Source of the DNA: Porphyromonadaceae bacterium UBA7042
GTDB taxonomy: Bacteria; Bacteroidota; Bacteroidia; Bacteroidales; Muribaculaceae
Reading direction: 5' to 3'
Length of the DNA stretch: 38,887 nt
NCBI GenBank assembly: GCA_002494015.1
Contig: DLAR01000082.1
Span: 924-39,810, forward strand
Both the position numbers and the translations under genes were made by a program. Below the pieces are notes generated by a model. The model saw nothing but the letters and a program-made list of their open reading frames with translations, was not told the origin of the DNA and did no database searches. This document shows, one piece after another, positions 15,178-25,001 of the stretch (its first letter is position 1; every line of letters begins with the position of its first letter).

Positions 15178-18100
15178 ATGGAAAATGTAAAGAAACTATT
15201 TCGATGCATTTCGCTCCTGTTGCTCTACGTCGGCCTCGGTACGGCGTGGGCATCTGCCGAAACGGTCAGGGGCACGGTGGTCGACGATACCGGTGAGCCG
15301 CTCATCGGTGTGTCGGTCCTCCTGCAGGGTACTTCGCAAGGTATTGCGACTGACCTTGACGGACAGTACTCCTTAAATGTACCTAACCTGAAAACAGCAG
15401 TCCTTAATTTCTCTTATGTCGGCATGGTGTCGCAGGAAGTGAAAGTCAACGGACGCAGTGTGGTTGACGTAACCATGAAATCTGACTCGGAAGTCCTTGA
15501 CGAAGTCGTGGTTGTCGGTTACGGCCAGCAGAAGAAAGCCTCGGTCGTGGGTGCCATCACCCAGACTTCGGGCGAAGTCCTTGAACGCGCAGCCGGTATC
15601 CACGATATCAGCAACGCCCTGACCGGTAACCTCCCCGGTGTTATCACCGAGCAGTCATCGGGTATGCCCGGTGAAGAAAGTGCCCAGATTACCATCCGTG
15701 GCGCGAGCTCGTGGAACAACAGCAGTCCTCTCGTTCTCGTCGACGGTATCGAGCGTGACATGAACAGTGTCGATGTCAGCTCGGTTCAGTCTATTTCGGT
15801 TCTTAAAGACGCATCGGCCACCGCAGTGTATGGTGTTAAGGGTGCCAACGGCGTCATCCTCATCACCACCAAGCGCGGTGAGGAGGGTAAGGCGAAAATC
15901 GATGTCAGCTTTACCGCCACCATGAAATCGGCTTCCAAGCTGCCTAACAAGATGGACTCCTACGACGCGTTGCGGGTGCGCAACACCGCCGTGCTCCATG
16001 AACTTGCACTGATGCCCAGCTCGTGGGAATACATGACCCCCTATGCCGTGATGGACAAGTACCGCAATCCGGCCAGCCTTGAGGAATCAGAACGTTACCC
16101 TAACGTCGACTGGCAGGATTACCTGTTCCGTGACAACGCTATGGCCTACAACGGCAGCGTGACAATCGGCGGCGGTACAAAGTTTGTGCGCTACTTCGCT
16201 GCAATCGACTTCGTTCATGAAGGTGACCTTTTCAGGGAACTCGACGGCGGCCGCGGCTATCAGACCGGTTTCGGCTACAACCGCATCAACGCCCGCTCCA
16301 ATCTTGACTTCTCCCTGACCCCCACAACCGTCTTCAAGGTCAACATCGCCGGTTCAAGCGGTCAGAAACGTTCTCCGTGGCCTGCCACAGGTTCCAACTT
16401 CGACCAAGCCAACTGGAACGACCAGCAGATGTGGGCCGGTGCCTACACCACTCCCCCGGATGCATTCCTCCCCATCTATTCCGACGGCTCGTTTGGTTTC
16501 TATCCCCAGTTCCGCTCGCAGGTTGCCAACTCGGCCGAGCTGCTAATGACCGGCGGATCGTTCAAGACCACACAGACTCGCATCAACACCGACTTCGTGC
16601 TTGAGCAGAAACTCGATTTCATCACCAAGGGACTTAACTTCCGCGGTATGATTTCTTGGGACAACCGTTTCATGGAAGGCAACCGAGGCATCAACGACGT
16701 CTATAAGTCGCCCCAGCGCAAATGGATTGACCCCGCTACCGGCGAAGTGTCGCTCGACCAGCCTCAGAACACGCTGACCCACTTTGACTACCTCCCCGGT
16801 AATTCATGGGGTATCGCAGCCGGCGAGATGCAGAACTGGAACACTATCCGCAACCTCAACTACCAGTTGCAGTTGAACTACTATCGCGAGTTTGGCGCGC
16901 ATGATGTCGGCCTGACCGGCGTATGGACCCGTCAGGAAATGGCAACAGGCTCCATGATTCCCATCCGCCGCGAAGACTGGGTGTTCCGTGCCACATATTC
17001 TTATGACGACCGCTATTTTGTTGAATACAACGGTGCCTACAACGGTTCCGAGAAATTCGGCAAGGGTTACCGTTTCGGTTTCTTCAACTCGGGCGCTATC
17101 GGATGGCGTGTTTCTGAAGAAAAATTCTGGGAACCCGTCCGCACATGGTGGGACACTCTCAAGTTCCGTGCTTCTTACGGTGAAATCGGTGACGATACCG
17201 GTGCCCGCTTCCTTTATATGGACCAATGGGCCTACGGAGGCAACACCAAGATGGTTCTTACTGGCTTCGGCAACGGCTATACCGATGGCTCGATTTACCA
17301 GTTCTACCGCCAGAGCGCGCTCGGCAACCCCGATGCCCACTGGGAAAAGGTTAAGAAGATGAACTTCGGTATCGACTACTCATTCCTCAACGGTATGATT
17401 GCCGGTACAGTCGAAATCTTCAAGGACAAGCGTAACGACATCCTCATCAACGGCGGTGACCGCTCGATGCCCTCTTATTTTGGCCAAACACCCCCGACTG
17501 CCAACCTCGGTAAAGCCGAAGTTTCGGGTTACGAGCTCGAACTCCGTTTCTCCAAAAACTTCACCCGCGATTTCCGTCTTTGGGCCAACTTCAGCATGAC
17601 TCACGCCGCCAACAAGATTATTGACCGCGACGACCCCGAGCTGAAACCCGGATATCAGAAACAGGCCGGATATGCCATCGGTCAGTACCGCTCCCACATC
17701 AACGGCGGTTTCCTACAGTCGTTTGACGAGCTCTACGGCAGCCCCGTCCATGATGTCGACAACGGCCACCGTCTCCCCGGCGACTACTATATCGTCGACT
17801 TCAACGGTGACGGCAAAGTCGATGTTCAGGACTCGGCTCCCTATGGATTCTCTGGCACTCCGCAGAACACCTACAACGCCACCGTCGGTTTTGACTGGAA
17901 AGGTTTCAGCTGTTTCGCCCAGTTCTATGGCGTTTCCAATGTCACCCGCGACGTTAACCTCGTCAGCTTCAGCAACCACGTCAATAACGTGTATGACCTC
18001 GGCACATGGTGGGACGGAACATCGCTCGACGGCGACATCCTGATTCCCCGCTGGTACTCGTCGGCAAGCGCCTACTCCAACGGAACCCAGTACCTCTATG

Positions 18101-18327
18101 ACGGTTCCTACGTCCGACTCAAGAACGTCGAAGTCGCCTATACATGGAACGGCGGCTGGATCAAGAAAATCGGTCTCAGCCAGCTGAAGGTCTATCTCAA
18201 CGGCAACAACCTGTGGGTGTGGACCCGTATGCCCGACGACCGCGAGTCTAACTTTTCGGGCGGTTCCGGTTCGGGAGCCTACCCGACGATGCGCCGCTTC
18301 AACCTCGGCATAAAGTTCAACCTTTAA
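15178..18327 (+). CDS. xusA: SusC-like TonB-dependent xylan oligosaccharide transporter, XusA type
   Basis: A 1049-residue outer-membrane TonB-dependent transporter. After a signal peptide (about 1-27) comes a carboxypeptidase-regulatory-like beta domain (VRGTVVDDTGEPLIGVSVL to about 105). Then the TonB box region DEVVVVGYG (107-115), a plug domain (ITIRGASSW, LVLVDGIERDM, DASATAVYGVKGANGVILIT) and a 22-strand barrel ending in FNLGIKFNL. It pairs with the SusD-like protein encoded six bases downstream; such pairs form a lidded importer. Order of this gene and the next five (SusC-SusD-SusC-SusD-unknown lipoprotein-GH10) equals the xusA-E/xyn10C core described for xylan-degrading Bacteroidetes such as Prevotella bryantii, so the substrate is probably xylo- or arabinoxylo-oligosaccharide. 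Symbol assigned by synteny. Confidence 0.93.
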   Translation: MENVKKLFRCISLLLLYVGLGTAWASAETVRGTVVDDTGEPLIGVSVLLQGTSQGIATDLDGQYSLNVPNLKTAVLNFSYVGMVSQEVKVNGRSVVDVTMKSDSEVLDEVVVVGYGQQKKASVVGAITQTSGEVLERAAGIHDISNALTGNLPGVITEQSSGMPGEESAQITIRGASSWNNSSPLVLVDGIERDMNSVDVSSVQSISVLKDASATAVYGVKGANGVILITTKRGEEGKAKIDVSFTATMKSASKLPNKMDSYDALRVRNTAVLHELALMPSSWEYMTPYAVMDKYRNPASLEESERYPNVDWQDYLFRDNAMAYNGSVTIGGGTKFVRYFAAIDFVHEGDLFRELDGGRGYQTGFGYNRINARSNLDFSLTPTTVFKVNIAGSSGQKRSPWPATGSNFDQANWNDQQMWAGAYTTPPDAFLPIYSDGSFGFYPQFRSQVANSAELLMTGGSFKTTQTRINTDFVLEQKLDFITKGLNFRGMISWDNRFMEGNRGINDVYKSPQRKWIDPATGEVSLDQPQNTLTHFDYLPGNSWGIAAGEMQNWNTIRNLNYQLQLNYYREFGAHDVGLTGVWTRQEMATGSMIPIRREDWVFRATYSYDDRYFVEYNGAYNGSEKFGKGYRFGFFNSGAIGWRVSEEKFWEPVRTWWDTLKFRASYGEIGDDTGARFLYMDQWAYGGNTKMVLTGFGNGYTDGSIYQFYRQSALGNPDAHWEKVKKMNFGIDYSFLNGMIAGTVEIFKDKRNDILINGGDRSMPSYFGQTPPTANLGKAEVSGYELELRFSKNFTRDFRLWANFSMTHAANKIIDRDDPELKPGYQKQAGYAIGQYRSHINGGFLQSFDELYGSPVHDVDNGHRLPGDYYIVDFNGDGKVDVQDSAPYGFSGTPQNTYNATVGFDWKGFSCFAQFYGVSNVTRDVNLVSFSNHVNNVYDLGTWWDGTSLDGDILIPRWYSSASAYSNGTQYLYDGSYVRLKNVEVAYTWNGGWIKKIGLSQLKVYLNGNNLWVWTRMPDDRESNFSGGSGSGAYPTMRRFNLGIKFNL

Positions 18328-18333
18328 TCATTC

Positions 18334-20277
18334 ATGAAATTTATGAAAAGAATATATAACACCCTTGCAGTTCTCGGTACAGCCGTGGCGATGCTCGGCT
18401 CGTTCAGCTCCTGTGAGGACTATCTTGACAAGGAACCCGACAGCGACGTGTCGGCCGATGCTCCGTTCAAGAACTTCACCAACATGCAGGGTTACATCGA
18501 GGAAATCTACAACTGTATCCCCAACAAGGCTCAGGCCTACTGGACTTCGGCATGGAACCTCGGCGATGACGAGATTCAGAACCCTCAGGCCGACGGTATC
18601 ATAATCCACCAGATTGACCTCGGAAACTACTTCGCATGGCAGAACAACGATCAGTTTTGGTTTGCAGCAAAGAAGAATGGTCTCGACCCCACTTCAGCCG
18701 ATGCTTTCAACCACCGTCTCTACGGCCATGCCTGGTATTGTATCGCAAAGTGCAACAAGGCTCTCGCCTCGATTGAAGACAACTTTGTCGGAACCACCGA
18801 GGAAAAGAACATGCTGCTCGGCCAGATTTACTTCTTCCGTGCTTGGTGGCATTTCGAGATGATGGAATATCTCGGCGGCCTTCCCTACATTACTGAGGAG
18901 ATTCCCGCAGGAGCATCACCCCGTTTCGAGCGTCTTTCCTACCTTGAATGCGCCGACCTCGCTGCCGAGGATTTCAAAAAAGCAGCCGAACTTCTTCCCA
19001 TCGACTGGGACAAGACCGAAGTCGGAAAGAAAACCCTCGGCAACAACCAGCTGCGCATCAACAGGATTACTGCTCTTGCCTATCTCGGCAAAAACTATCT
19101 CTGGGCTGCAAGCCCGCTGATGCAGCACGGCGCGCAGACCGGTGGCACCCGCACCTATGATTACGATGCCGAGTATGCACGTCTTGCCGCAAAGGCCCTC
19201 GGTGAGATTATCACCCTCGTCGAGAACGGACAGACCCAGTATGAGTTTGCATCGTTTGACTACAAGAACATCTACAACCACGAGAAGAACAGCGGTGTCG
19301 ACTGGAGCTACAGCGAGTTGTTCTTCACAACAGGCCGCGCCGGCATCCAGCCCGGCGGCAAGGAGGCTCTCATGCGCGGTCCCTCGACAGGATGGTCTTA
19401 TACCCGTTATAACTATTCCCGCACATTCGGTCCCAACACTCTGTGTGCACAGGACAACCACATCCATCAGCCCACAGCCAACTATGTGAAGAACTATGGT
19501 ATGGCCAACGGTCTCCCCCTCGATGACCCCGAGTCGGGTTTCGATCCCACCCATCCATGGAAAGACCGCGACCCCCGTTTCTATCATGACATCGTGTTTG
19601 ACGGAGTGCAGTATATCAATGCCAAGCCTGATGCCGCCGATGCGGCAATGAAATATGCCGGACTCGCTACAGGCGGCTCCATGCGTGCCGTCGCCAACGC
19701 TTCCCGCACCGGTTACTTCTATCAGAAACTCGTCCCCCACATGTGTCAGAAATATGACCAAGGTACGGTCGACGATTATGGTAACGCTCCTCACGCCTAT
19801 ATCCCCTACATGCGTCTTGCCGACGTTTACCTGATGTATGCCGAGGCTTGTGCCGTCAGCGGCGGCCGCAACGGAAAGTCAGACAACTGCAGCTTTACAG
19901 CTGCCGATGCCATCAACCGTCTCCGTGACCGCGTGGGTGCGGGACATGTCGCTGACAAGTATAACGGCAACGCGTTTATGGACGAGGTGCGCCGCGAGCG
20001 TGCCGTCGAGCTTGCCTTTGAAGGTTTCCGTTTCAACGACCTCCAGCGCTGGCTGCTCCTGACCGAGCCCAAGTACACTGTCAAGACTTCTCAGGAGTTC
20101 ATCCGTGTCGAGGATGATGCGTTCTTCGCTGATAACGACCCCCGCGACGCACGCGTGGCCGAGTTCCGCGAGGAGGAGATTCTTACCCGCAACTTTGATT
20201 CCAAGCATTACTGGTTCCCGCTGTTGCGCGACGACACCTACATCTACGAGGGATTCCAGCAGAACCCCGGGTGGTAA
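18334..20277 (+). CDS. xusB: SusD-like surface glycan-binding lipoprotein, XusB type
   Basis: A 647-residue SusD/RagB-family protein. The lipobox SFSSC puts the lipidated Cys at 27, with CEDYLDKEPDSD at the mature end as in most SusD proteins. The helical TPR-like scaffold is visible in AYLGKNYLWAASPLMQ and in the C-terminal MDEVRRERAVELAFEGFRFNDLQRW, which is the SusD signature. It caps XusA at the cell surface and hands oligosaccharide to it. The start at 18334 is six bases after the xusA stop; an alternative ATG at 18343 gives the same signal peptide. At 647 residues it is longer than classic SusD (551). Confidence 0.93.
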   Translation: MKFMKRIYNTLAVLGTAVAMLGSFSSCEDYLDKEPDSDVSADAPFKNFTNMQGYIEEIYNCIPNKAQAYWTSAWNLGDDEIQNPQADGIIIHQIDLGNYFAWQNNDQFWFAAKKNGLDPTSADAFNHRLYGHAWYCIAKCNKALASIEDNFVGTTEEKNMLLGQIYFFRAWWHFEMMEYLGGLPYITEEIPAGASPRFERLSYLECADLAAEDFKKAAELLPIDWDKTEVGKKTLGNNQLRINRITALAYLGKNYLWAASPLMQHGAQTGGTRTYDYDAEYARLAAKALGEIITLVENGQTQYEFASFDYKNIYNHEKNSGVDWSYSELFFTTGRAGIQPGGKEALMRGPSTGWSYTRYNYSRTFGPNTLCAQDNHIHQPTANYVKNYGMANGLPLDDPESGFDPTHPWKDRDPRFYHDIVFDGVQYINAKPDAADAAMKYAGLATGGSMRAVANASRTGYFYQKLVPHMCQKYDQGTVDDYGNAPHAYIPYMRLADVYLMYAEACAVSGGRNGKSDNCSFTAADAINRLRDRVGAGHVADKYNGNAFMDEVRRERAVELAFEGFRFNDLQRWLLLTEPKYTVKTSQEFIRVEDDAFFADNDPRDARVAEFREEEILTRNFDSKHYWFPLLRDDTYIYEGFQQNPGW

Positions 20278-20315
20278 TTAAATCTAATTCCGTAACATTA
20301 GTGTAAATACTCAGT

Positions 20316-23156
20316 ATGACATCTAAATATAAAACCATTCTTCCGATACTCGCCGGGGTCGCGCTTGGCAGCCTCAGTGCCGTAGCTGCTCCTGAAGAAA
20401 GCGTTGACACTCTCGGTGGCGACGATCTGGTGCAGGTCGCGTTCCGCAAGGTTGACCGCAATGAGCTTCTCGGCGGTGTCGAGGTTCTTGATATCGAGAA
20501 CCTGCTCAAGAAGAACTATATCAACGACTTGAACGGCACAACCCTCAACGGTTATGTCCCCGGATATAACGGAAATTCGCTGTGGGGACTCGATGCCGAC
20601 AATGCAGGCTTCCTCGTCCTTATCGACGGCGTTCCCCGCGACCTCAACAACATTCCCCCCACCGAGGTCAAGGAAATAACCTTCATGAAGGGTTCTCAGG
20701 CAGTAGTCCTCTACGGCAGCCGTGCCGCCAAGGGTGTGATTTACATCACCACCAAGCGTGGAAAGGAAGGACCGCTGCGCGTCGATGCTCATGTCAACAC
20801 CGGATGGCATGTCGCCAAAGCCTATCCCGAGTATCTCGGTAGCGCCGAGTACATGACCCTCTACAACGAGGCCCGTGTCAATGACGGTCTCGGCATCCTC
20901 TACTCCCCCGAGGAAATCTACAAGACTGCGAGTCATGCCAATCCCTTCCGTTACCCCGACGTTGACATGTATTCGGGCAAGTATCTCAAAAAGTCTTACA
21001 ACCGAACCGATGCCGACGTGGAAATCTCGGGTGGTAACCAGCGTGCCCGCTTTTACACCAACATCAACTACTACCGCGTGGGTGACTATATCGACTTCGG
21101 CGAGGCCAAGAAGAACTTTACCGACCGTTTCAGCGTGCGCGGTAATGTGGATGTGAACATCACCGACTGGATCAAGACCACCGTCGATGCCGCCGCCACG
21201 TTCTACAACGCCCGCGGTGCTCACAGCAACGATACCGGCGACTACTGGGCCAACGCCGCCGTGTTCCGCCCCAACCGCATCACGCCCCTCATCCCCGTCG
21301 ACATGATCAACCCCGGCGCGTCCGAAGCCCTCGGCCTTGTCGGTTCAAGCGGCAACCTGCGCGACGGCATGTTCCCCGCCGGTACCACCGTCGATGCAAC
21401 CAACATCTTTGCCGACTACTATTTCAAGGGTTACAACAAGTTTACCAGCCGTCAGTTCCAGTTTGACGCCGCCCTTGACATCGACCTTTACAAGCTGACC
21501 AAGGGACTGTCGTTCCACACTCAGTTTGCAGTCGACTATGCCACTTCCTATAATACCGGCTATTTCAATTCCTACGCCACCTTCGTCCCCACTTGGAGCG
21601 ACTATAACGGCGTTGACGAAATCGTATCTATCCGTCAGGAAGGCAAGGACGAGCACTCGGGTGTTCAGAACATCAGCGATTCAAAGAGCAACCAGACCAT
21701 CCATTTCTCGGCCAACTTTGACTATGCCCGCACTTGGAACGGCGTTCACAACTTCCATGCTCTCGCCGGTGTCAACGGATGGCAGAAAACCTTCTCGGGA
21801 ACCTACCACCGCACCAGCAACGCCAACCTCGGCGTGGAAGTCGACTATAATTTCGACAACCGCTACTATGTTGACTTCTCTCTTGCTGGTGTCCACTCCT
21901 CCAAGCTCGCTCCCGGCCACCGTCAGGCTTGGTCTCCCTCTGGGACAATCGGCTGGCGCATCTCTCAGGAAGATTTTCTGAAAGATTCCCCCGTTGTCAA
22001 CGAGTTGATGCTCAGTGCCTCGGCAAGCAAGCTGCATCAGGACATCGACATCAAGGATTACTACATGTACAGCGCCAACTACTCGGCAAGCGGATGGTAC
22101 TCTTGGGCAGCAGGCGGACAGGACGCGTTCAACCCGCGTCGTGGTTCCAACACTGACCTGACCTACATCACTCGCGAGGAGTTTTCGGTAAATCTGCGCG
22201 GCGAGTTCTTTGACCGCATGCTCGGCCTGACCGCATCGTTCTTCACCATCAAGAACGACGGCCTCATCATCGACAACTCTACAAAGTTCCCGAGCTACTT
22301 CATGACCTACTATCCCGAATCGTCGTTTGTGCCTTACCTCAACTACAACGCCAACCGCCGCACCGGCTTTGACTTCGGCGTGAAGTTCAACAAGCAGTTT
22401 GGCGAATTTGAACTCGGCGTGGGAGTCAACGGTACCTACTATGACACCAAGGCCACCAAGCGTGACGAGGTGTGGGGCGAAGACTATCTCTATCGCGAGG
22501 GTCGTCCCGTCGACGGAATCTGGGGCTATGTCAGCGATGGTTTCTTTGCCACTGACGAAGAAGCAGCCGCTGTTGACCAGAAGGCTCTCGGCGGATCTGA
22601 CCTCAAGGCCGGCGACATCAAGTATGTCGATGTCAACGATGACGGCATCATAGACACCAAGGACCAAGTGTTCCTCGGACGCGGCGGATGGTATGGCGAC
22701 CCCTTCACGATGGGTGTCAACATCACTGCCAAGTACAAAGGCTTCACGCTCTTTGTTCACGGAACAGGCGGATTCGGTGCCAAGGGCATGAAGGACAACT
22801 CCTACTGGTGGGTATCGGGCGACGGCAAGTATTCGGCCGTTGTGCGTGACCGCTGGACACCCGAGACTGCTGCTACTGCCTCCTATCCCCGTCTGACAAC
22901 AACCAACGGTGCCAACAACTTCACCTCGTCAGACTTCTGGATTTACAGCCGTGACCGTTTCGAGCTTGCAAAAGTACAGCTTACCTACGACTTCCCCACC
23001 CGCCTTTTCCACGGTCCTGTCGTGAAAGGTCTGTCACTCTATGTCAGCGGCGACAACCTGCTCATGATTTCCAAGAACCGCAAGATTATGGAAATGAATG
23101 TCGGGAGCGCCCCTCAGTCGCGTTTCTACAACGTGGGTGCAACAGTAACTTTCTAA
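20316..23156 (+). CDS. xusC: SusC-like TonB-dependent transporter without regulatory domain, XusC type
   Basis: A 946-residue second SusC homologue. It has a signal peptide (about 1-25, ending AVAA). Unlike XusA it lacks the N-terminal carboxypeptidase-regulatory-like domain: the region after the signal goes directly to a TonB-box-like stretch (DDLVQVAFRKVD) and the plug (FLVLIDGVPRDLNNI, MKGSQAVVLYGSRAAKGVIYIT). The barrel follows, ending RFYNVGATVTF. The shorter N-terminus accounts for much of the 100-residue difference. It pairs with the SusD-like gene six bases downstream. Two different importer pairs in tandem are the hallmark of the xus cluster; they may take different lengths or decorations of oligosaccharide, but that is not visible here. 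Confidence 0.92.
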   Translation: MTSKYKTILPILAGVALGSLSAVAAPEESVDTLGGDDLVQVAFRKVDRNELLGGVEVLDIENLLKKNYINDLNGTTLNGYVPGYNGNSLWGLDADNAGFLVLIDGVPRDLNNIPPTEVKEITFMKGSQAVVLYGSRAAKGVIYITTKRGKEGPLRVDAHVNTGWHVAKAYPEYLGSAEYMTLYNEARVNDGLGILYSPEEIYKTASHANPFRYPDVDMYSGKYLKKSYNRTDADVEISGGNQRARFYTNINYYRVGDYIDFGEAKKNFTDRFSVRGNVDVNITDWIKTTVDAAATFYNARGAHSNDTGDYWANAAVFRPNRITPLIPVDMINPGASEALGLVGSSGNLRDGMFPAGTTVDATNIFADYYFKGYNKFTSRQFQFDAALDIDLYKLTKGLSFHTQFAVDYATSYNTGYFNSYATFVPTWSDYNGVDEIVSIRQEGKDEHSGVQNISDSKSNQTIHFSANFDYARTWNGVHNFHALAGVNGWQKTFSGTYHRTSNANLGVEVDYNFDNRYYVDFSLAGVHSSKLAPGHRQAWSPSGTIGWRISQEDFLKDSPVVNELMLSASASKLHQDIDIKDYYMYSANYSASGWYSWAAGGQDAFNPRRGSNTDLTYITREEFSVNLRGEFFDRMLGLTASFFTIKNDGLIIDNSTKFPSYFMTYYPESSFVPYLNYNANRRTGFDFGVKFNKQFGEFELGVGVNGTYYDTKATKRDEVWGEDYLYREGRPVDGIWGYVSDGFFATDEEAAAVDQKALGGSDLKAGDIKYVDVNDDGIIDTKDQVFLGRGGWYGDPFTMGVNITAKYKGFTLFVHGTGGFGAKGMKDNSYWWVSGDGKYSAVVRDRWTPETAATASYPRLTTTNGANNFTSSDFWIYSRDRFELAKVQLTYDFPTRLFHGPVVKGLSLYVSGDNLLMISKNRKIMEMNVGSAPQSRFYNVGATVTF

Positions 23157-23162
23157 TAACTC

Positions 23163-24968
23163 ATGAAATATATGAAAAGTATATATAAAATAATGGCGGC
23201 AGTCGCCCTGACAGCATCAATGGCAGCCTGTGACGACCTTTTTGATCCCGCGATTGAGAATATCAAGGACATCAACAATCTCGACAAAGAGCCCGCCACT
23301 GTCGACGGTATTCTCGGCAGTGCCTACATCCTGATGCCTTACCCCGACGAAATGTCGACATGGGACGTGGCTACCGACGACGCAGTCAGCAACGACCTTA
23401 ACAACGGTTTCATGAAAATCGCTGTCGGCGGCTGGACTGCCGAGAACGGTCTCTCGGGCGACAACTACCGTGACCGCAACGCCTCGATTCAGTTTGTCAA
23501 CCAGTTCCTCTCGATTGTCGACAATGTGACTTTCTCGACCAATGCCGCAATCAACGAGATGTTCCGCGACCGCCTCAAGGGCGAGGCTTACGCCCTGCGG
23601 GTGCTCAACATGTATCACCTCCTTCAGAACTACGGTGGCAAGACTGCCTCGGGCGAGCTGATGGGTGTGCACATTTGGACTACCCCCTACGATGCCACGA
23701 TGGACATGAACGTCGCGCGTGACACCTACGCCGACTGCCTCAAGCAGCTTTTTGAAGATGCCGAAAAGGCTCTCGAACTGCTCCCCACCGACTATCAGGA
23801 CGTTTCCTCGGTCAACGACATCCCCGCCAAGTACCGCCAGCTCGGTATCGATGATCCCGCCGATTATACACGCGTCTTCGGCAACCATGCTTGGACCCGC
23901 ATGTCGGGCCGCATCGTCGAGGCTCTGCTCGCTCAGGCCACTCTGCTCGCTTCGAGTCCCGCGTTTGCCGACGGTTCTGGCGTGACCTCGACTCAGGCCG
24001 CCGACTATGCCGCAGTCGTTCTTGACCGCATCGGCGGCGTTGCCGGTATCAGCGAGAAAGGACACCTGTGGTACACTGCCGAGCAGATGGGTGAAGGCGG
24101 AAGTGTCTATGGCAACCATTCTGAAATCCTGTGGCGTGGCGGAATCACCACTTCGACCTCGACTCTCGAAGAAAACAACTTCCCCCCCACAATCTACGGC
24201 AAAGGCCGCATCAACCCTACTCAGAACCTTGTTGACGCCTTCCCGATGCAGAACGGTTATCCCATCACCGATGCCCGTTCCGGCTATGATGCCGCCAAGC
24301 CCTACGCAGGCCGCGACCCGCGTCTTGAGGCTTACATCGTTGTCAACCAGTCGACTCTCGGTGTAAATAACTCGACAATCAACACCGCTGCCGACAGTGA
24401 CACCAACGACGGTCTCAACAAGGAGTCGGGTTACTCAACCCGCACTGGCTACTACATGCGCAAGCACCTGCGCAACGACGTGAACCCCAATCCCGCAGGA
24501 AAGGTCGAGAAAGCCCGCTACACCAAGCGCATCCGCTACACCGAGATTTTCCTTGCCTATGCCGAGGCTGCCAACGAGGCTTGGGGCCCCACAGGGACAG
24601 GTACCCACGGCTACAGTGCCTATGACGTAATCAAGGCTATCCGCAAGCGTGCCGGTATCGGCAGCCAGAACGGTGCCTACACCGGCGACCCCTATCTCGA
24701 ATCGGTCAAGAATAGCAAGGAGGAAATGCGCAAGCTCATCCGCAACGAGCGTCGCCTCGAACTCTGTTTCGAGAACCTCCGTTTCTGGGATCTCCGCCGC
24801 TGGCAGGCTGACCTTAACGAGACTGCCAAGGGTGTCAGCATCAAGGGTACAGCTTTCACTCCCATCGATGTGGAAAACCGCCGTTACAGCGATTATATGT
24901 ACTACGGTCCGCTCCCTTACAGCGATGTGTTAAAATTCAGCAACCTTGAGCAGAACCAAGGATGGTAA
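23163..24968 (+). CDS. xusD: SusD-like surface glycan-binding lipoprotein, XusD type
   Basis: A 601-residue SusD/RagB-family lipoprotein; the lipobox SMAAC gives Cys23, and the mature end CDDLFDPAIEN is acidic. Family features are the ALRVLNMYHLLQNYGG helix and the C-terminal RKLIRNERRLELCFENLRFWDLRRW motif. The partner is XusC, whose stop is six bases upstream. Similarity to XusB is limited to the SusD scaffold, so the two pairs are not a recent duplication. The gene is followed after 33 bases by xusE. Confidence 0.92.
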   Translation: MKYMKSIYKIMAAVALTASMAACDDLFDPAIENIKDINNLDKEPATVDGILGSAYILMPYPDEMSTWDVATDDAVSNDLNNGFMKIAVGGWTAENGLSGDNYRDRNASIQFVNQFLSIVDNVTFSTNAAINEMFRDRLKGEAYALRVLNMYHLLQNYGGKTASGELMGVHIWTTPYDATMDMNVARDTYADCLKQLFEDAEKALELLPTDYQDVSSVNDIPAKYRQLGIDDPADYTRVFGNHAWTRMSGRIVEALLAQATLLASSPAFADGSGVTSTQAADYAAVVLDRIGGVAGISEKGHLWYTAEQMGEGGSVYGNHSEILWRGGITTSTSTLEENNFPPTIYGKGRINPTQNLVDAFPMQNGYPITDARSGYDAAKPYAGRDPRLEAYIVVNQSTLGVNNSTINTAADSDTNDGLNKESGYSTRTGYYMRKHLRNDVNPNPAGKVEKARYTKRIRYTEIFLAYAEAANEAWGPTGTGTHGYSAYDVIKAIRKRAGIGSQNGAYTGDPYLESVKNSKEEMRKLIRNERRLELCFENLRFWDLRRWQADLNETAKGVSIKGTAFTPIDVENRRYSDYMYYGPLPYSDVLKFSNLEQNQGW

Positions 24969-25001
24969 TTTTGTCATGTTAACCAAAATAATGAATAACC
25001 A

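Noticed and set aside
24966..24973. TAATTTTG overlapping the xusD stop as an internal promoter for xusE
   Set aside because: The nearest TTG is at 17-base spacing, not 20, and the gene lies in a tight operon; kept only as a possibility.
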